Assembly (NCBI RefSeq): GCF_024159025.1
Contig: NZ_JAMYXC010000217.1
Location: 1-44,895 of the forward strand
Source of the DNA: Limimaricola litoreus
Lineage (GTDB): Bacteria; Pseudomonadota; Alphaproteobacteria; Rhodobacterales; Rhodobacteraceae
DNA: 44,895 nt
Direction: 5' to 3'
Shown here: one piece after another, positions 1-9,897 of the stretch
Position numbering within the stretch: the stretch's first letter is position 1
Layout of the letters: each line of letters begins with the position of its first letter
The notes under the pieces: model-generated
The model's input: only the letters and a program-made list of their open reading frames with translations
Told to the model about the DNA's origin: nothing
Database searches by the model: none
Program-made: the position numbers and the translations under genes

Positions 1-244
1 ATCTATGCGCGCAAGGTTCCAGCGTGACATAGGCCGTGGCGCCGCGCGCGGCCTCGCCCGCCTGCGCCAGCGCCTGCGTTTCCGCATGGGGCCTGCCGCC
101 ATCGGCGGTGCGGCCCCGCCCGACGATCCGCGTCCCGGCCACGATGACGCAGCCGACGTTCGGGTTGGGCCAGACCCGCCCCATCCCGCGCCGCCCCAAG
201 GACAGCGCCAGCGCCATGAAGCGCCGATCGCGCGCCGTGCTCAC
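1..244 (-). CDS. ribD: Riboflavin biosynthesis protein RibD, N-terminal part (runs off left edge)
   Basis: Bifunctional diaminohydroxyphosphoribosylaminopyrimidine deaminase / 5-amino-6-uracil reductase, an early riboflavin pathway enzyme. Only about 81 residues of the deaminase domain are present. Visible are the RibD signature [11 protein letters not shown] (about residues 24-34), the zinc and catalytic motif HAE, and TLEPCAH at the window edge, where the second zinc-binding cysteine lies. The GTG start at 244 overlaps the nrdR stop (GTGA), which suggests translational coupling; it gives the short lead [16 protein letters not shown] that fits the family. An internal ATG at 217 is the alternative start. 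nrdR followed by ribD is a common arrangement in alphaproteobacteria. The identification is firm; the reductase half is not in the window. Confidence 0.9.
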   Translation of the reverse strand, partial: MSTARDRRFMALALSLGRRGMGRVWPNPNVGCVIVAGTRIVGRGRTADGGRPHAETQALAQAGEAARGATAYVTLEPCAHR

Positions 245-708
245 TTGTTGGCCGGGTTGGGACGGAGCTGGGACATGAAGCGATCGAAATCGCCCACGGC
301 CTGGAAATTCATGTAGACGCTGGCAAAGCGCACATAGGCCACCGTATCGATCCGGGCGAGCGACTCCATGACGATCTCGCCGATCTTCGAGGAGGGAATG
401 TCGGTGTCGCCCATGCTTTCGAGCCGACGCACGATGCCCGATATCATCTGGTCCATGCGCTCGGGCTCCACGGGGCGCTTTTGCAGCGCGATGCGGATCG
501 AGCGTTCGAGCTTGTCGCGGTCGAATTCCTCGCGCCGCCCATTGGTCTTGATCACCACGAGATCGCGCAGCTGCACGCGTTCATAGGTGGTGAACCGCCC
601 GCTGCAGGAGGGGCAAAAGCGCCTGCGCCGGATCGCGGCATGATCCTCGGCAGGGCGCGAGTCCTTGACCTGCGTGTCTAGATTTCCACAAAACGGGCAG
701 CGCATCCG
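241..708 (-). CDS. nrdR: Transcriptional repressor NrdR
   Basis: Zinc-ribbon, ATP-cone repressor of ribonucleotide reductase genes that senses ATP/dATP. The 155-residue product begins [20 protein letters not shown]; the four zinc ligands are CPFC (residues 3 and 6) and CPSC (about 31 and 34). The ATP-cone follows, with [16 protein letters not shown] near residues 47-62. The frame is open 14 codons further upstream, but all family members begin at this MRCPFC methionine, so 708 is taken as the start. A TATACT hexamer lies about 50 bases upstream on the minus strand, without a convincing -35 element. Its stop overlaps the ribD start. Confidence 0.95.
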   Translation of the reverse strand, partial: RMRCPFCGNLDTQVKDSRPAEDHAAIRRRRFCPSCSGRFTTYERVQLRDLVVIKTNGRREEFDRDKLERSIRIALQKRPVEPERMDQMISGIVRRLESMGDTDIPSSKIGEIVMESLARIDTVAYVRFASVYMNFQAVGDFDRFMSQLRPNPANK

Positions 709-820
709 GGTCCTCGTCACGTCTCTTGGGGGCCTTGGCCCGCGTTCCACCGCCAGTATAGGGGGATGCCCAAGAATTGGGTAGGGGTCGTGAGGGACCC
801 ACCAGATAGCGAGACGACTC

Positions 821-1237
821 TCAGCGCAGGAGGCCGATCACCTCGCGCCGATGCGGCGCGCTCCTGTGCTCGAACAGGTAGATCCCCTGCCATGTGCCCA
901 AGACCATGCGCCCGTCGATCACCGGGATCTGCAGCGAGCTCGGCAGAAGCGCGGATTTGATATGCCCCGGCATGTCGTCCGGCCCCTCGTAGGTATGGGT
1001 CAGGTAGGACATCGCGGGGTCGTCGCTCGGCGGCACCAAGCGGTGGAAGAAGGCCGCGAGATCGCTGCGCACCTCCGGATCGGCATTTTCCTGGATCAAA
1101 AGCGAACAGGAGGTATGGCGCACGAAAAGGGTCAGCAGCGCCTCCTCGGCAGAGGCGCCGTCAACCCAGGCCGCGACATCGCGGGTGAACTCGGTCAGCC
1201 CCGGGCCGCGCGTCGCGATGTCGAAGCGCCGGTGCAA
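821..1237 (-). CDS. YjbQ family protein (UPF0047)
   Basis: Small (138 residues) member of the YjbQ/UPF0047 family. Some members have been reported to have thiamine-phosphate synthase activity; the physiological role is uncertain. The family core is visible: [20 protein letters not shown] near residues 37-56, [18 protein letters not shown] near 76-93 with conserved histidines, and [12 protein letters not shown] near the C-terminus. The start is a TTG, because the same frame carries a TGA only two codons upstream and there is no earlier ATG or GTG. That TGA is the stop of the preceding small secreted-protein gene, so the two genes are in the same frame separated by TGA GCC. Translation probably depends on re-initiation or coupling. 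Confidence 0.85.
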   Translation of the reverse strand: MHRRFDIATRGPGLTEFTRDVAAWVDGASAEEALLTLFVRHTSCSLLIQENADPEVRSDLAAFFHRLVPPSDDPAMSYLTHTYEGPDDMPGHIKSALLPSSLQIPVIDGRMVLGTWQGIYLFEHRSAPHRREVIGLLR

Positions 1238-1240
1238 GGC

Positions 1241-1495
1241 TCAGTTGGCCACGCAGCGCACCGAGGGGGCGGCGGAGCCGTCGGACCCGCCCCCGACAAA
1301 GACTTGCTCCAGCGTGGCGCGGCAGTCCTCGATCTCGGCGGCGGCCACCGGGATCTCGATCACGCCGTCGAGGTCGTAGCGGCTGGCGGGCTCGGTCATG
1401 TCGGCAAAGCCGGCGGCCGAGGACAGGATCGGGGCGACACCCATCAGCGGCATCGTCAGAGCGGCTGCGAGGGCAATGGCAATCGGTTTTTTCAT
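1241..1495 (-). CDS. Small secreted hypothetical protein
   Basis: I do not recognise this 84-residue protein. It has a clear Sec signal peptide (MKKPIAIALAAALTMPLMG, with cleavage likely near the AAGFA region) and a short mature part with two cysteines (about residues 58 and 81) that could form a disulfide. The start at 1495 has a good ribosome-binding site (GGGAG about 8 bases upstream). A longer open frame continues upstream but has no signal sequence logic. It lies between rmuC and the YjbQ gene, and the latter begins two codons after its stop in the same frame. Confidence 0.65.
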   Translation of the reverse strand: MKKPIAIALAAALTMPLMGVAPILSSAAGFADMTEPASRYDLDGVIEIPVAAAEIEDCRATLEQVFVGGGSDGSAAPSVRCVAN

Positions 1496-1625
1496 GGCGG
1501 TGTCTCCCGTCTCGATCCTGCACGACCAACACGGGAACACTCGGAAGGTTTCATAATAGTTTAGAAGCAGCTGAAGGCCAGTGGCCGCAGGGCAACACTC
1601 GGCCTCTCGTCCCTGTCGCCTTGGC

Positions 1626-3173
1626 TCACTCGGCGGGTTCGCGCGCCTCAAATGCGAGCTGCTCGGGCGCCTCCTCTCCGGCCTCGTCGAACTCCACCGC
1701 GAGGCTCTTTTGCGTGCGCGCCCCCATCGCCTTGAGCTTCTCGATCTGGCCCAGCACGTTGCCGCGCCCGGTCGAAAGCTGCCCCATCGCGTCCTCATGC
1801 GCACGGCTGGCGGTGGCCAGCGCCCGGCCCACCTGGTCCATGTTGACGACGAAGCCCGCGACCTTGTCGTAGAGCAGCCCCGCGCGCTTGGCGATGTCCT
1901 CGGCGTTGCTCTCGCGCCGCTCGACGGTCCAGATGTGATCGACCGTGCGCAGCGTCACCATCAGCGTCGTGGGCGTCATCACGCCCACGCCCTTGGACAC
2001 CGCATAGGCGGTCAGGTCGCCCGTCTCGGACAGCGCCGCCGAAAGCGCCCCCTCGATTGGCATGAACATCAGCACGTAATCAACCGAGCCCTCCTGCATC
2101 GCGTGGTAGCCCTTGGCGGCGAGCTGGTCGATATGGCGGCGCACGGAGGCGACGTGATCGCGCAGGTGGCGCTTGCGCTCTTCCTCTGTCTCGGCGTTCA
2201 CGGCGGCTTCGTAGGCCACGAGGCTCACCTTGCTGTCGACCACGAGGCTCTTGCCGCGCGGCATCTTGATGACCACGTCGGGCCGCCAGCGCGCGCCCGC
2301 CTCGTCCGTATGGCTTTCCTGCACGGTGTAATGCGTGCCGCGCTCCAGCCCCGAGCTTTCCAGAATGCGCTCGAGGATCATCTCGCCCCAGGCACCCTGC
2401 TTTTGCTTGTCGCCCTTGAGCGCGCGGGTGAGCGCCGCCGCCTCGGAGCGGATCGTCTCGGATTGCGTCGTCAGCATCTCGATCTGCTGGCCCAATCGCG
2501 CGCGCTCCTCGTCGGCCTTGCCATGCACCTGCCGCAGCTCGGTCTCGAAACGCGAGACATGGTCGCGGAACGGCGTCAGAAGCTCGGTCAGCTTGGCGGT
2601 GTTGGCCTTGGAGAAATCCTCACCGGTCTGGCGCAGGGTCTTGGCCGCGAGCTCCTCGAAGCGGCGCGACATCTCCTCGCGCAGCTCCTTGAGCTCCACG
2701 ATCCGCTTCTCGGCGGCGGCGATCTGGCCCGAGCTGTCGGCCTGCAGCGCGGCGTGGTCGGATTGCAGCTGCGCATGGCGCTCTTGCAGCTCGCGCATCT
2801 CCTGCGTGACCTTTTTCAACTGTTCCTTCAGCTCGTCGCGCGTCTGCTCCAGCCCGCGCCGGGCCTCCTCCAACGCCGCCTTGGCCGAGCGCGTCTCGCC
2901 ATGCGCCGCGTCGCTTTCGAACTGGGCGCGGCGGGCCTCGGCCAGCTCCTGCTTCAGCGCCTTCAGCTCGCGCTCGCGCTCTTCGAGCCGCGTGCCCTGC
3001 CCTTCGGCCCGCGCCCGGCTCTCGTCGAGATCGCGCCTCCCGGCATCGAGATCGGCGCGCAGCCCGGCCAATGCAGAACGCGCACCCCTGAGCCCGGTCA
3101 GCGCCGCGACGAGCGCGAGCAGGAGAAGTAAGGCCGCACCGAGGCTGGCGAGAAGGAGGGGATCGGAGGGCAT
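1626..3173 (-). CDS. rmuC: DNA recombination protein RmuC
   Basis: RmuC-family protein of 515 residues, linked in other bacteria to limiting recombination at inverted repeats; its nuclease-like core suggests a DNA-processing role. The order is an N-terminal membrane segment (about residues 6-27), a long coiled coil rich in Glu, Arg, Leu and Gln (about 30-240), then the conserved RmuC domain. Landmarks in that domain are KQGAWGEMILERILESSGL, RPDVVIKMPRGKSLVVDSKV (PD-(D/E)xK-like) and VDYVLMFMPIEGAL. The C-terminal 15-20 residues are acidic and low in complexity. It is a single gene between the rpoD terminator and the small secreted-protein gene. Confidence 0.93.
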   Translation of the reverse strand: MPSDPLLLASLGAALLLLLALVAALTGLRGARSALAGLRADLDAGRRDLDESRARAEGQGTRLEERERELKALKQELAEARRAQFESDAAHGETRSAKAALEEARRGLEQTRDELKEQLKKVTQEMRELQERHAQLQSDHAALQADSSGQIAAAEKRIVELKELREEMSRRFEELAAKTLRQTGEDFSKANTAKLTELLTPFRDHVSRFETELRQVHGKADEERARLGQQIEMLTTQSETIRSEAAALTRALKGDKQKQGAWGEMILERILESSGLERGTHYTVQESHTDEAGARWRPDVVIKMPRGKSLVVDSKVSLVAYEAAVNAETEEERKRHLRDHVASVRRHIDQLAAKGYHAMQEGSVDYVLMFMPIEGALSAALSETGDLTAYAVSKGVGVMTPTTLMVTLRTVDHIWTVERRESNAEDIAKRAGLLYDKVAGFVVNMDQVGRALATASRAHEDAMGQLSTGRGNVLGQIEKLKAMGARTQKSLAVEFDEAGEEAPEQLAFEAREPAE

Positions 3174-3258
3174 GGGATCATCCTGTCTGGAACTGCGCCG
3201 ATGTTCACGGTTCGACCCCGATCCGTCAACCCGGCGTTGTGAAAGCGGCGCAAACGCG

Positions 3259-3288
3259 AAACGGCGGCAGGATGCCCTGCCGCCGTTT
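3259..3288 (-). terminator. Intrinsic-type terminator after rpoD
   Basis: A perfect 13-bp inverted repeat (AAACGGCGGCAGG at 3259-3271, its complement at 3276-3288, 4-base loop) lies 20 bases beyond the rpoD stop. Read on the minus strand the stem ends in TTT, followed by CGCGTTTG. It separates rpoD from rmuC. Confidence 0.8.
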
Positions 3289-3308
3289 CATGTAATCTCG
3301 CCTCGCGC

Positions 3309-5303
<1,995 letters not shown>

Positions 5304-5340
5304 GAAGGGCTCCTCGTTCGGTGAACGTCCTGTCCAGCGC

Positions 5341-5367
5341 CGGGCAGTGATTCGGACTGCCCGAATC
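5341..5367 (-). promoter_or_regulatory. Overlapping, mutually exclusive hairpins in the dnaG-rpoD spacer
   Basis: CGGGCAGT (5341-5348) pairs with ACTGCCCG (5356-5363) around the loop GATTCGG. That same loop sequence (5349-5355) can instead pair with CCGAATC (5361-5367). The two stems share bases and cannot form together. Further GATTCG/CGAATC copies lie at about 5394, 5404 and 5436. The position, 38-64 bases upstream of the rpoD start, would place it in the rpoD leader. The function is inferred, not known. Confidence 0.4.
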
Positions 5368-5461
5368 AACCCGCAAGGGCCGCGATTCGCAACCTCCCGG
5401 CGCCCGATTCTTTCAAGCAGTCGCAACGTCCGCCGCCGAATCGGGTGCGGCGGGTCGCGGT

Positions 5462-7429
5462 TCAGTTGCCCTTGGGCCCCGCCTTGCCAAAGGCGATGGT
5501 CCCCAGAAGGGCGTCGAATTCGGACCTCTCGTCGCGCCGCATCGGCGCGCCGTTGGTGCCGTATTCGTATTCGGTCGTGTCCTCCCCGTCGCCACGCCCC
5601 GCCTTGTCGAGCGCCTCGGCCGCGCGCGACAGGCGCCATGTCAGCCCCTCGTCGCTCAAGCCGGACAGGTCCTCGACCGCCTCGGCCAGCTCCCTCGCAT
5701 GGCCCCGGCGCGCGTCGAGCTTGGCCAGCTCCTCGGCAATACACATACGTGCTTGCTCTAGATTTCCAGCATGAGTGCTTGCCCGGCTGATCGCCACATG
5801 GCGCTGGGAGAACAAGGTTTCAAGAGCTTCCTCTCCGAGCCGCGCCTCCAGCGCGCCGCGCAGATCGGTCTCGTGGTGGCAGGCAAGAATACCATGCGCC
5901 AATGCCGCGTTGGCGGGATCGAGACATTCCATTCGCTCCAACGCCGCTTCGAATTCAGGTAGCACTTGCGGCGTAGCGATTAACGTAGCGAGGATGACAT
6001 GCTCCCGCATCTGATCTTCGACAGCACCACCAACGACTAGCAAAGAATTTCGTGCTGACAAACTTGGTGGCAAATGCTCTTCGTTACTTTTTGAGAAGCC
6101 AAATTTCTTACCTCGGCTAATCCGGGTCGGGCCATTCGACCGGCGCGGGTTGAACAGCTCCCATTTGAGACGCTTCAGCTCGGCCTCGTAATGTCCGCGC
6201 AGATCCGGTTCGCGGATCTGCGCGGTGGCGTCGCGCAGCCGCTTGTCGAGCGCGGCGCGCCGCTCGGGGCTGTCGAAATCGTGCCCCTCGGTTTCGCGCC
6301 GCCACAACAGCTGCACCATCGGCTGGGCCTGCGCCACCACCTCGCGCATGGCGCAAGCGCCCTTGGCACGGATCAGGTCGTCGGGATCGAGCCCTTCGGG
6401 CATCAGCGCGAACCGAAGCCCCTGCCCCGCGCCGATCAGCGGCAGGGCGAGGTCGATCACGCGGCGCGCGGCCCTGAGCCCCGCCGCATCGCCATCGAGC
6501 GCGATCACCGGTTCGGGGTGAACCCGCCACATCATCTGCAGCTGGCTTTCTGTGACAGCGGTGCCGAGCGGCGCCACGGCGGCGCGCAGCCCGGCCTCCG
6601 ACAGCGCGATCACGTCCATGTAGCCCTCGGCCACGACCAGCGGCTCGCCCTTGCCCGCCGCTTCGCGGGCGGGGCCGAGGTTGTAGAGGTTGCGCCCCTT
6701 GTCGAAGAGCTCGGTCTCGGGCGAATTGAGATACTTGGCCCGCGCGTTGGGGTCCATCGCCCGCCCGCCCAGCGCGATGGCGCGGCCGCGCGCGTCGCGT
6801 ATGGGAAAGATGATGCGCCCGCGAAACCGGTCATAGGACGCGCCGCCACTCTCGGGCCTGGCGGCGAGACCGGCGGCGACGATCATCTCATCGGGGATGC
6901 CCTTGCCCTTGAGCGCGCGGGTGAGCGCCGCGCGGTCGTCGGGAGCGAAACCCAGTTCCCAGCGCGCCTGCGCCTGATCGTCGAGCCCGCGTCCGGCGAG
7001 GTAGTCGCGCGCCGTGCTTGCCGCATTGGTGCGCAGCTGCATGCGGAACCACTGCACCGCCTGCTCCATCACCTCGACAAGCTCGCCGCGGCGGTCGGCC
7101 TTCTTCTGCGCCTGCGGGTCGCGCTCGGGCATGGCCATCCCGGCCTCGCCTGCGAGGATCTTCACCGCCTCGATGAAATCGACGTTCTCGGTCTCGCGCA
7201 CGAAGGAGATCGCGTCGCCCTTTGCGTGGCAGCCGAAGCAGTAGTAGAAGCCCTTGCGGTCATCGACGTGGAAGCTTGCCGATTTCTCCTGATGGAAGGG
7301 GCATGGCGCCCAGAAGTCGCCCTTGGACTGGTTCGACTTCTTCATGTCCCACGCGACCTTGCGCCCGACCACCTGGCCGAGGCTGAGACGGGTGCGCAAT
7401 TCGTCGAGGAAACCGGGGGGCAGACTCAT
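5462..7429 (-). CDS. dnaG: DNA primase DnaG
   Basis: Synthesises RNA primers at the replication fork; 655 residues. The N-terminal CHC2-type zinc domain has CPFH and CFGC (about residues 43 and 64). The catalytic core includes the RNAP-basic motif region ([20 protein letters not shown]) and TOPRIM motifs [12 protein letters not shown] and the acidic [10 protein letters not shown]-terminal DnaB-interacting domain follows. [12 protein letters not shown] at 7429 is the family start; the frame is open 15 codons further upstream. Residues about 437-563, encoded by about 5740-6120, are read from clearly AT-richer DNA with codons rare elsewhere here (AAA, AGT, TTA, CTA). This is the linker before the helicase-binding domain. 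rpoD follows downstream. Confidence 0.96.
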   Translation of the reverse strand: MSLPPGFLDELRTRLSLGQVVGRKVAWDMKKSNQSKGDFWAPCPFHQEKSASFHVDDRKGFYYCFGCHAKGDAISFVRETENVDFIEAVKILAGEAGMAMPERDPQAQKKADRRGELVEVMEQAVQWFRMQLRTNAASTARDYLAGRGLDDQAQARWELGFAPDDRAALTRALKGKGIPDEMIVAAGLAARPESGGASYDRFRGRIIFPIRDARGRAIALGGRAMDPNARAKYLNSPETELFDKGRNLYNLGPAREAAGKGEPLVVAEGYMDVIALSEAGLRAAVAPLGTAVTESQLQMMWRVHPEPVIALDGDAAGLRAARRVIDLALPLIGAGQGLRFALMPEGLDPDDLIRAKGACAMREVVAQAQPMVQLLWRRETEGHDFDSPERRAALDKRLRDATAQIREPDLRGHYEAELKRLKWELFNPRRSNGPTRISRGKKFGFSKSNEEHLPPSLSARNSLLVVGGAVEDQMREHVILATLIATPQVLPEFEAALERMECLDPANAALAHGILACHHETDLRGALEARLGEEALETLFSQRHVAISRASTHAGNLEQARMCIAEELAKLDARRGHARELAEAVEDLSGLSDEGLTWRLSRAAEALDKAGRGDGEDTTEYEYGTNGAPMRRDERSEFDALLGTIAFGKAGPKGN

Positions 7430-7512
7430 GCGCCCAATATCGGTCCCGCGCGTCGCCAAGTCCAGAACCCCCACCCGGGCGCGGCGATCAATTCTTCCGC
7501 CCGGCCCCGTGG

Positions 7513-7533
7513 TTCATCTTTCCGAAAATACGC
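7513..7533 (+). repeat. Dispersed 21-bp repeat, copy A
   Basis: TTCATCTTTC-CGA-AAATACGC, lying between tadA (stop at 7563) and dnaG (start 7429). Upstream of its TTCATC end is an imperfect GC-rich inverted repeat (CCGGGCG with CGCCCGG, about 7474-7507). Copies B to E are listed below; 18 of 21 positions are invariant. Confidence 0.8.
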
Positions 7534-7562
7534 ATGGCGCGCGGTCGGCCCCGCGCGCGGCC

Positions 7563-8018
7563 TCACCCTCTTCGCAGCCCGGCGAAGAACCGGGTGAGCA
7601 GCGCCTCGGCCTCTCGCGCCGCGATGCCGTCGAAGACCTCGGGCCGGTGATGGCATTGCGGATGGGAAAAGACGCGCGGCCCCTGCGCCACGCCCCCCGA
7701 TTTGGGGTCCGACGCGCCGTAATGCAGCCGCGCGAGGCGGGCAAAGGAGATGGCGGCGGCGCACATCGGGCAAGGCTCCAGTGTCACCCAGAGCGCGCAG
7801 CCCGTCAGCCGCTCGGAGCCAAGGCTCGCGCAGGCCTGCCGGATGGCCAGCATCTCGGCATGGGCGGTCGGGTCATTCCTCTCGCGGGTGCGGTTGCCGG
7901 CCTGTCCGATCACCCGGCCCGAGGGATCGGCCACCACCGCGCCCACCGGCACCTCGCCGCGCGAGGCGGCGGCGCGCGCCTCGGTCAGGGCGAGGCCCAT
8001 GTGGGAATGAAACCGCAT
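7563..8018 (-). CDS. tadA: tRNA-specific adenosine deaminase TadA
   Basis: Converts wobble adenosine 34 of tRNA-Arg(ACG) to inosine. The 151-residue product carries the cytidine-deaminase-fold zinc and catalytic motifs: HAEMLAI (about residue 54) with the catalytic glutamate, and PCPMCAAA (about residues 84-91) with the two zinc cysteines. Further family matches are VPVGAVVAD near residue 23 and LHYGASDPKSG near 103. The ATG start at 8018 lies 64 bp from the divergent pseudouridine synthase gene. Weak ribosome-binding site, but the N-terminus fits the family. Confidence 0.93.
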   Translation of the reverse strand: MRFHSHMGLALTEARAAASRGEVPVGAVVADPSGRVIGQAGNRTRERNDPTAHAEMLAIRQACASLGSERLTGCALWVTLEPCPMCAAAISFARLARLHYGASDPKSGGVAQGPRVFSHPQCHHRPEVFDGIAAREAEALLTRFFAGLRRG

Positions 8019-9804
8019 GATGCCTGATGCCCTGCCCGCCTGCGCTCTGGCAAGGGGGCGCGCGAGCGGCTATGGCAGGGGCATGGACAAGAACGACACC
8101 CCCGCCGGCGACCGGATCGCCAAGGTTCTCGCACGCGCCGGCGTCGCCTCGCGGCGCGAGGCGGAGCGCATGATCGAGGATGGCCGCGTCAAGGTGAACG
8201 GCGAGCGGATCTTCAGCCCGGCGCTGAACGTCACCGCCAAGGACCGCATCACCGTCGACGGCGCGCCCCTCGCAGCACCCGAGCCCGCGCGGCTCTGGCT
8301 CTACCACAAGCCCGCGGGCCTCGTGACCAGCGCCTCGGATGAAAAGGGCCGCAAGACCGTCTTCGACGAGCTGCCCGATGATCTGCCGCGCGTGATGAGC
8401 GTGGGCCGGCTCGACCTCAATTCCGAGGGGCTCTTGCTTCTCACCAACGACGGCGAGCTGAAGCGGCGGCTGGAGCTGCCCTCGACCGGCTGGCTGCGCC
8501 GCTACCGGGTGCGGATCAACGGCTCGGTCAGCGAAGACAAGCTCGACCGGCTGCGCCGCGGCATCTCGGCCGAGGGCGTCGATTACCAGCCGATGCAGGT
8601 GACCTTCGACCGCCAGCAGGGCGCCAACGCCTGGCTGACGATCGGGTTGCGCGAGGGCAAGAACCGCGAGATCCGCCGCGCCATGGCCGCGCTCGAGGTG
8701 ACGGTGAACCGGCTGATCCGGGTGAGCTACGGCCCGTTCCAGATCGGCAATCTGCAGCCCGGCGAGGTCGAGGAGATCCGGCCCAAGGTGCTGCGCGAGC
8801 AGCTGGGCGACAGCGACGGCCCCAAGGTGCAGCGCCGCCGCCCCGATGGCAAGGTCGGACAATCGCACCAGCGCGCGAAAGGCGCGGCTCTTGCCGAGGA
8901 TGTCGAGCGTGGCGCGGGTTTCGGGCCCGGCGGCGTCCGACAGCCGCGCAAGGCGGCGCGCATCGGCGGCATCGTCGACATGTTCGAGCATCAGGACCGC
9001 GTCGGTCAGCGAGGTCTTCGCCGCGACATGGCCGAGGTCGGAGGCCAGCTCGCCCACGCGCGCGAGCTTCGCGGCATCCGCCACTTCGTCGATGCCGACC
9101 CGGCCCAGCGCGAGGTCGTCGAGTCGGTTGGGGCGAAAGCCCACATCGGACAGGCGACGCAGCTCGGCGGCGAAGCCCTCGGTGACCTTGCCCATCCTGC
9201 GCGCCAGCCGCAGCGCGGTCGCCCCGACCTTGACCGTGGCGCTGGTGCCGCCCGAGGCCAGAACCAGCCCGGTCGCCCCAAGGCCCACCCCTGCCAACGC
9301 CACTTCGATCCGGTCGATCTCCTCGCCCGCGATGCCCGCCTTCGCCGCCCGGCGCAGCGCGTTGAGATCGCCCAGCGGCGTCATCTCGACCGTGACTCCG
9401 CACATCGCCAGAAGCGCGACGCGCGGGCAGGCGGTGATGTCGGCGGCGCAGACCGCGCAATCGCGCGCCGCGGCCAGCGCCCCGGTCTCGCGTGCTTCCA
9501 GCGCCTGCATCCGGCCCAGAAGCGCGGGCGAGGGCGCGATGCCATGCCGCGCGCCGGTGGCCGCGATCATGCGCATCGCATCGAGATCCTCGGCCAGAAG
9601 CGCGCGGTCCATCCCGGCCATGTACCACTCGGGCGTCACCTCGCGCGCCAGCGCCGCGCGCAGCTCCAGCGCCAGGGCCTCGGTGCCGCGCTCCAGATAG
9701 GGCGCTGCGAAGGGGTTCTGCGACAGCAGCAGCGCCAGCGCCACGGCGCTGAGCCCGAGGGGCAGGACCGCCAGAAACCGGTCGAGGAGCCGCCAGAGCC
9801 GCAT
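7873..9804 (-). CDS. Membrane-anchored hypothetical protein with lost 3' end (chimeric read-through frame)
   Basis: Only the first roughly 320 residues (9804 down to about 8850) look native. There is an N-terminal membrane segment (about residues 10-29), a CAVCAADITACP cysteine cluster near residue 117, and an Ala/Leu/Arg-rich helical region ending RALVRLSDLAI. Beyond that the frame runs antisense through the pseudouridine synthase gene and into the tadA region before meeting a stop at 7873; that part is not plausible protein. Homologues I recall next to an ilvE-type gene end in a hydrophobic tail, which is missing here. The start lies one base after the aminotransferase stop (TGA G ATG), so the two genes are co-transcribed. 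Function unknown. The gene is either truncated by a real deletion or disrupted by an assembly error. Confidence 0.5.
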   Translation of the reverse strand: MRLWRLLDRFLAVLPLGLSAVALALLLSQNPFAAPYLERGTEALALELRAALAREVTPEWYMAGMDRALLAEDLDAMRMIAATGARHGIAPSPALLGRMQALEARETGALAAARDCAVCAADITACPRVALLAMCGVTVEMTPLGDLNALRRAAKAGIAGEEIDRIEVALAGVGLGATGLVLASGGTSATVKVGATALRLARRMGKVTEGFAAELRRLSDVGFRPNRLDDLALGRVGIDEVADAAKLARVGELASDLGHVAAKTSLTDAVLMLEHVDDAADARRLARLSDAAGPETRATLDILGKSRAFRALVRLSDLAIGAAALHLGAVAVAQLLAQHLGPDLLDLAGLQIADLERAVAHPDQPVHRHLERGHGAADLAVLALAQPDRQPGVGALLAVEGHLHRLVIDALGRDAAAQPVELVFADRAVDPHPVAAQPAGRGQLQPPLQLAVVGEKQEPLGIEVEPAHAHHARQIIGQLVEDGLAALFIRGAGHEARGLVVEPEPRGLGCCEGRAVDGDAVLGGDVQRRAEDPLAVHLDAAILDHALRLAPRGDAGACENLGDPVAGGGVVLVHAPAIAARAPPCQSAGGQGIRHHAVSFPHGPRPDRGARRRLARRGAGGRGGGRSLGPGDRTGRQPHPREE

Positions 9805-9897
9805 CTCAGCCCGCCGTCGCCGCCCAGTCCCAGTACATCTCGCGCAGCCGCTTCGTCATGGGGCCGATTTCGTAGCGGGTCTCGTCGAAGGCGGTGA
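8083..9897 (+). CDS. rluB: RluB/RsuA-type 23S/16S rRNA pseudouridine synthase, native 3' end lost
   Basis: The first about 255 codons encode a complete pseudouridine synthase. An S4 RNA-binding domain comes first (IAKVLARAGVASRREAERMI, VNGE near residue 36), then the catalytic domain with VGRLDLNSEGLLLLTNDG (catalytic Asp in RLD, near residue 107) and GKNREIRRAMAALEVTVNRL near 200. After IRPKVLREQLGDSDGPKVQR the usual basic tail is missing. From about 8850 the frame reads antisense through a hypothetical gene and into ilvE until a chance TGA at 9897. The listed end is therefore the literal open frame, not the native one. ATG 8083 is preceded by AGGGGC. RluB is favoured over RsuA by length and charge, but this is not certain. 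Confidence 0.7.
   Translation: MDKNDTPAGDRIAKVLARAGVASRREAERMIEDGRVKVNGERIFSPALNVTAKDRITVDGAPLAAPEPARLWLYHKPAGLVTSASDEKGRKTVFDELPDDLPRVMSVGRLDLNSEGLLLLTNDGELKRRLELPSTGWLRRYRVRINGSVSEDKLDRLRRGISAEGVDYQPMQVTFDRQQGANAWLTIGLREGKNREIRRAMAALEVTVNRLIRVSYGPFQIGNLQPGEVEEIRPKVLREQLGDSDGPKVQRRRPDGKVGQSHQRAKGAALAEDVERGAGFGPGGVRQPRKAARIGGIVDMFEHQDRVGQRGLRRDMAEVGGQLAHARELRGIRHFVDADPAQREVVESVGAKAHIGQATQLGGEALGDLAHPARQPQRGRPDLDRGAGAARGQNQPGRPKAHPCQRHFDPVDLLARDARLRRPAQRVEIAQRRHLDRDSAHRQKRDARAGGDVGGADRAIARRGQRPGLACFQRLHPAQKRGRGRDAMPRAGGRDHAHRIEILGQKRAVHPGHVPLGRHLARQRRAQLQRQGLGAALQIGRCEGVLRQQQRQRHGAEPEGQDRQKPVEEPPEPHLSPPSPPSPSTSRAAASSWGRFRSGSRRRR
8840..8860. other. Tail-to-tail junction of two truncated convergent genes
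   Basis: Coding signal switches here from the plus-strand pseudouridine synthase to the minus-strand hypothetical gene with no stop codon for either. The breakpoint is placed around GATGGCAAGGTCGG and is accurate to perhaps 15 bases. A deletion (or mis-join) that removed both C-terminal tails and the intergenic region explains it. Confidence 0.6.

Noticed and set aside
755-760. TATACT (minus strand) as the nrdR promoter
   Set aside because: A good -10 hexamer, but no -35 match at 16-18 bases; mentioned only in the nrdR entry.
3189-3215. GGAAC followed by CGGTT after about 14 bases, as a fifth EcfG site
   Set aside because: The second element is not CGTT, the spacing is off, and it points away from rmuC with no plus-strand gene downstream.
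5410-5417. CTTGAAAG on the minus strand as a sigma-32 -35 element for rpoD
   Set aside because: No acceptable -10 element is found 15-19 bases downstream, so it is left as a coincidence.
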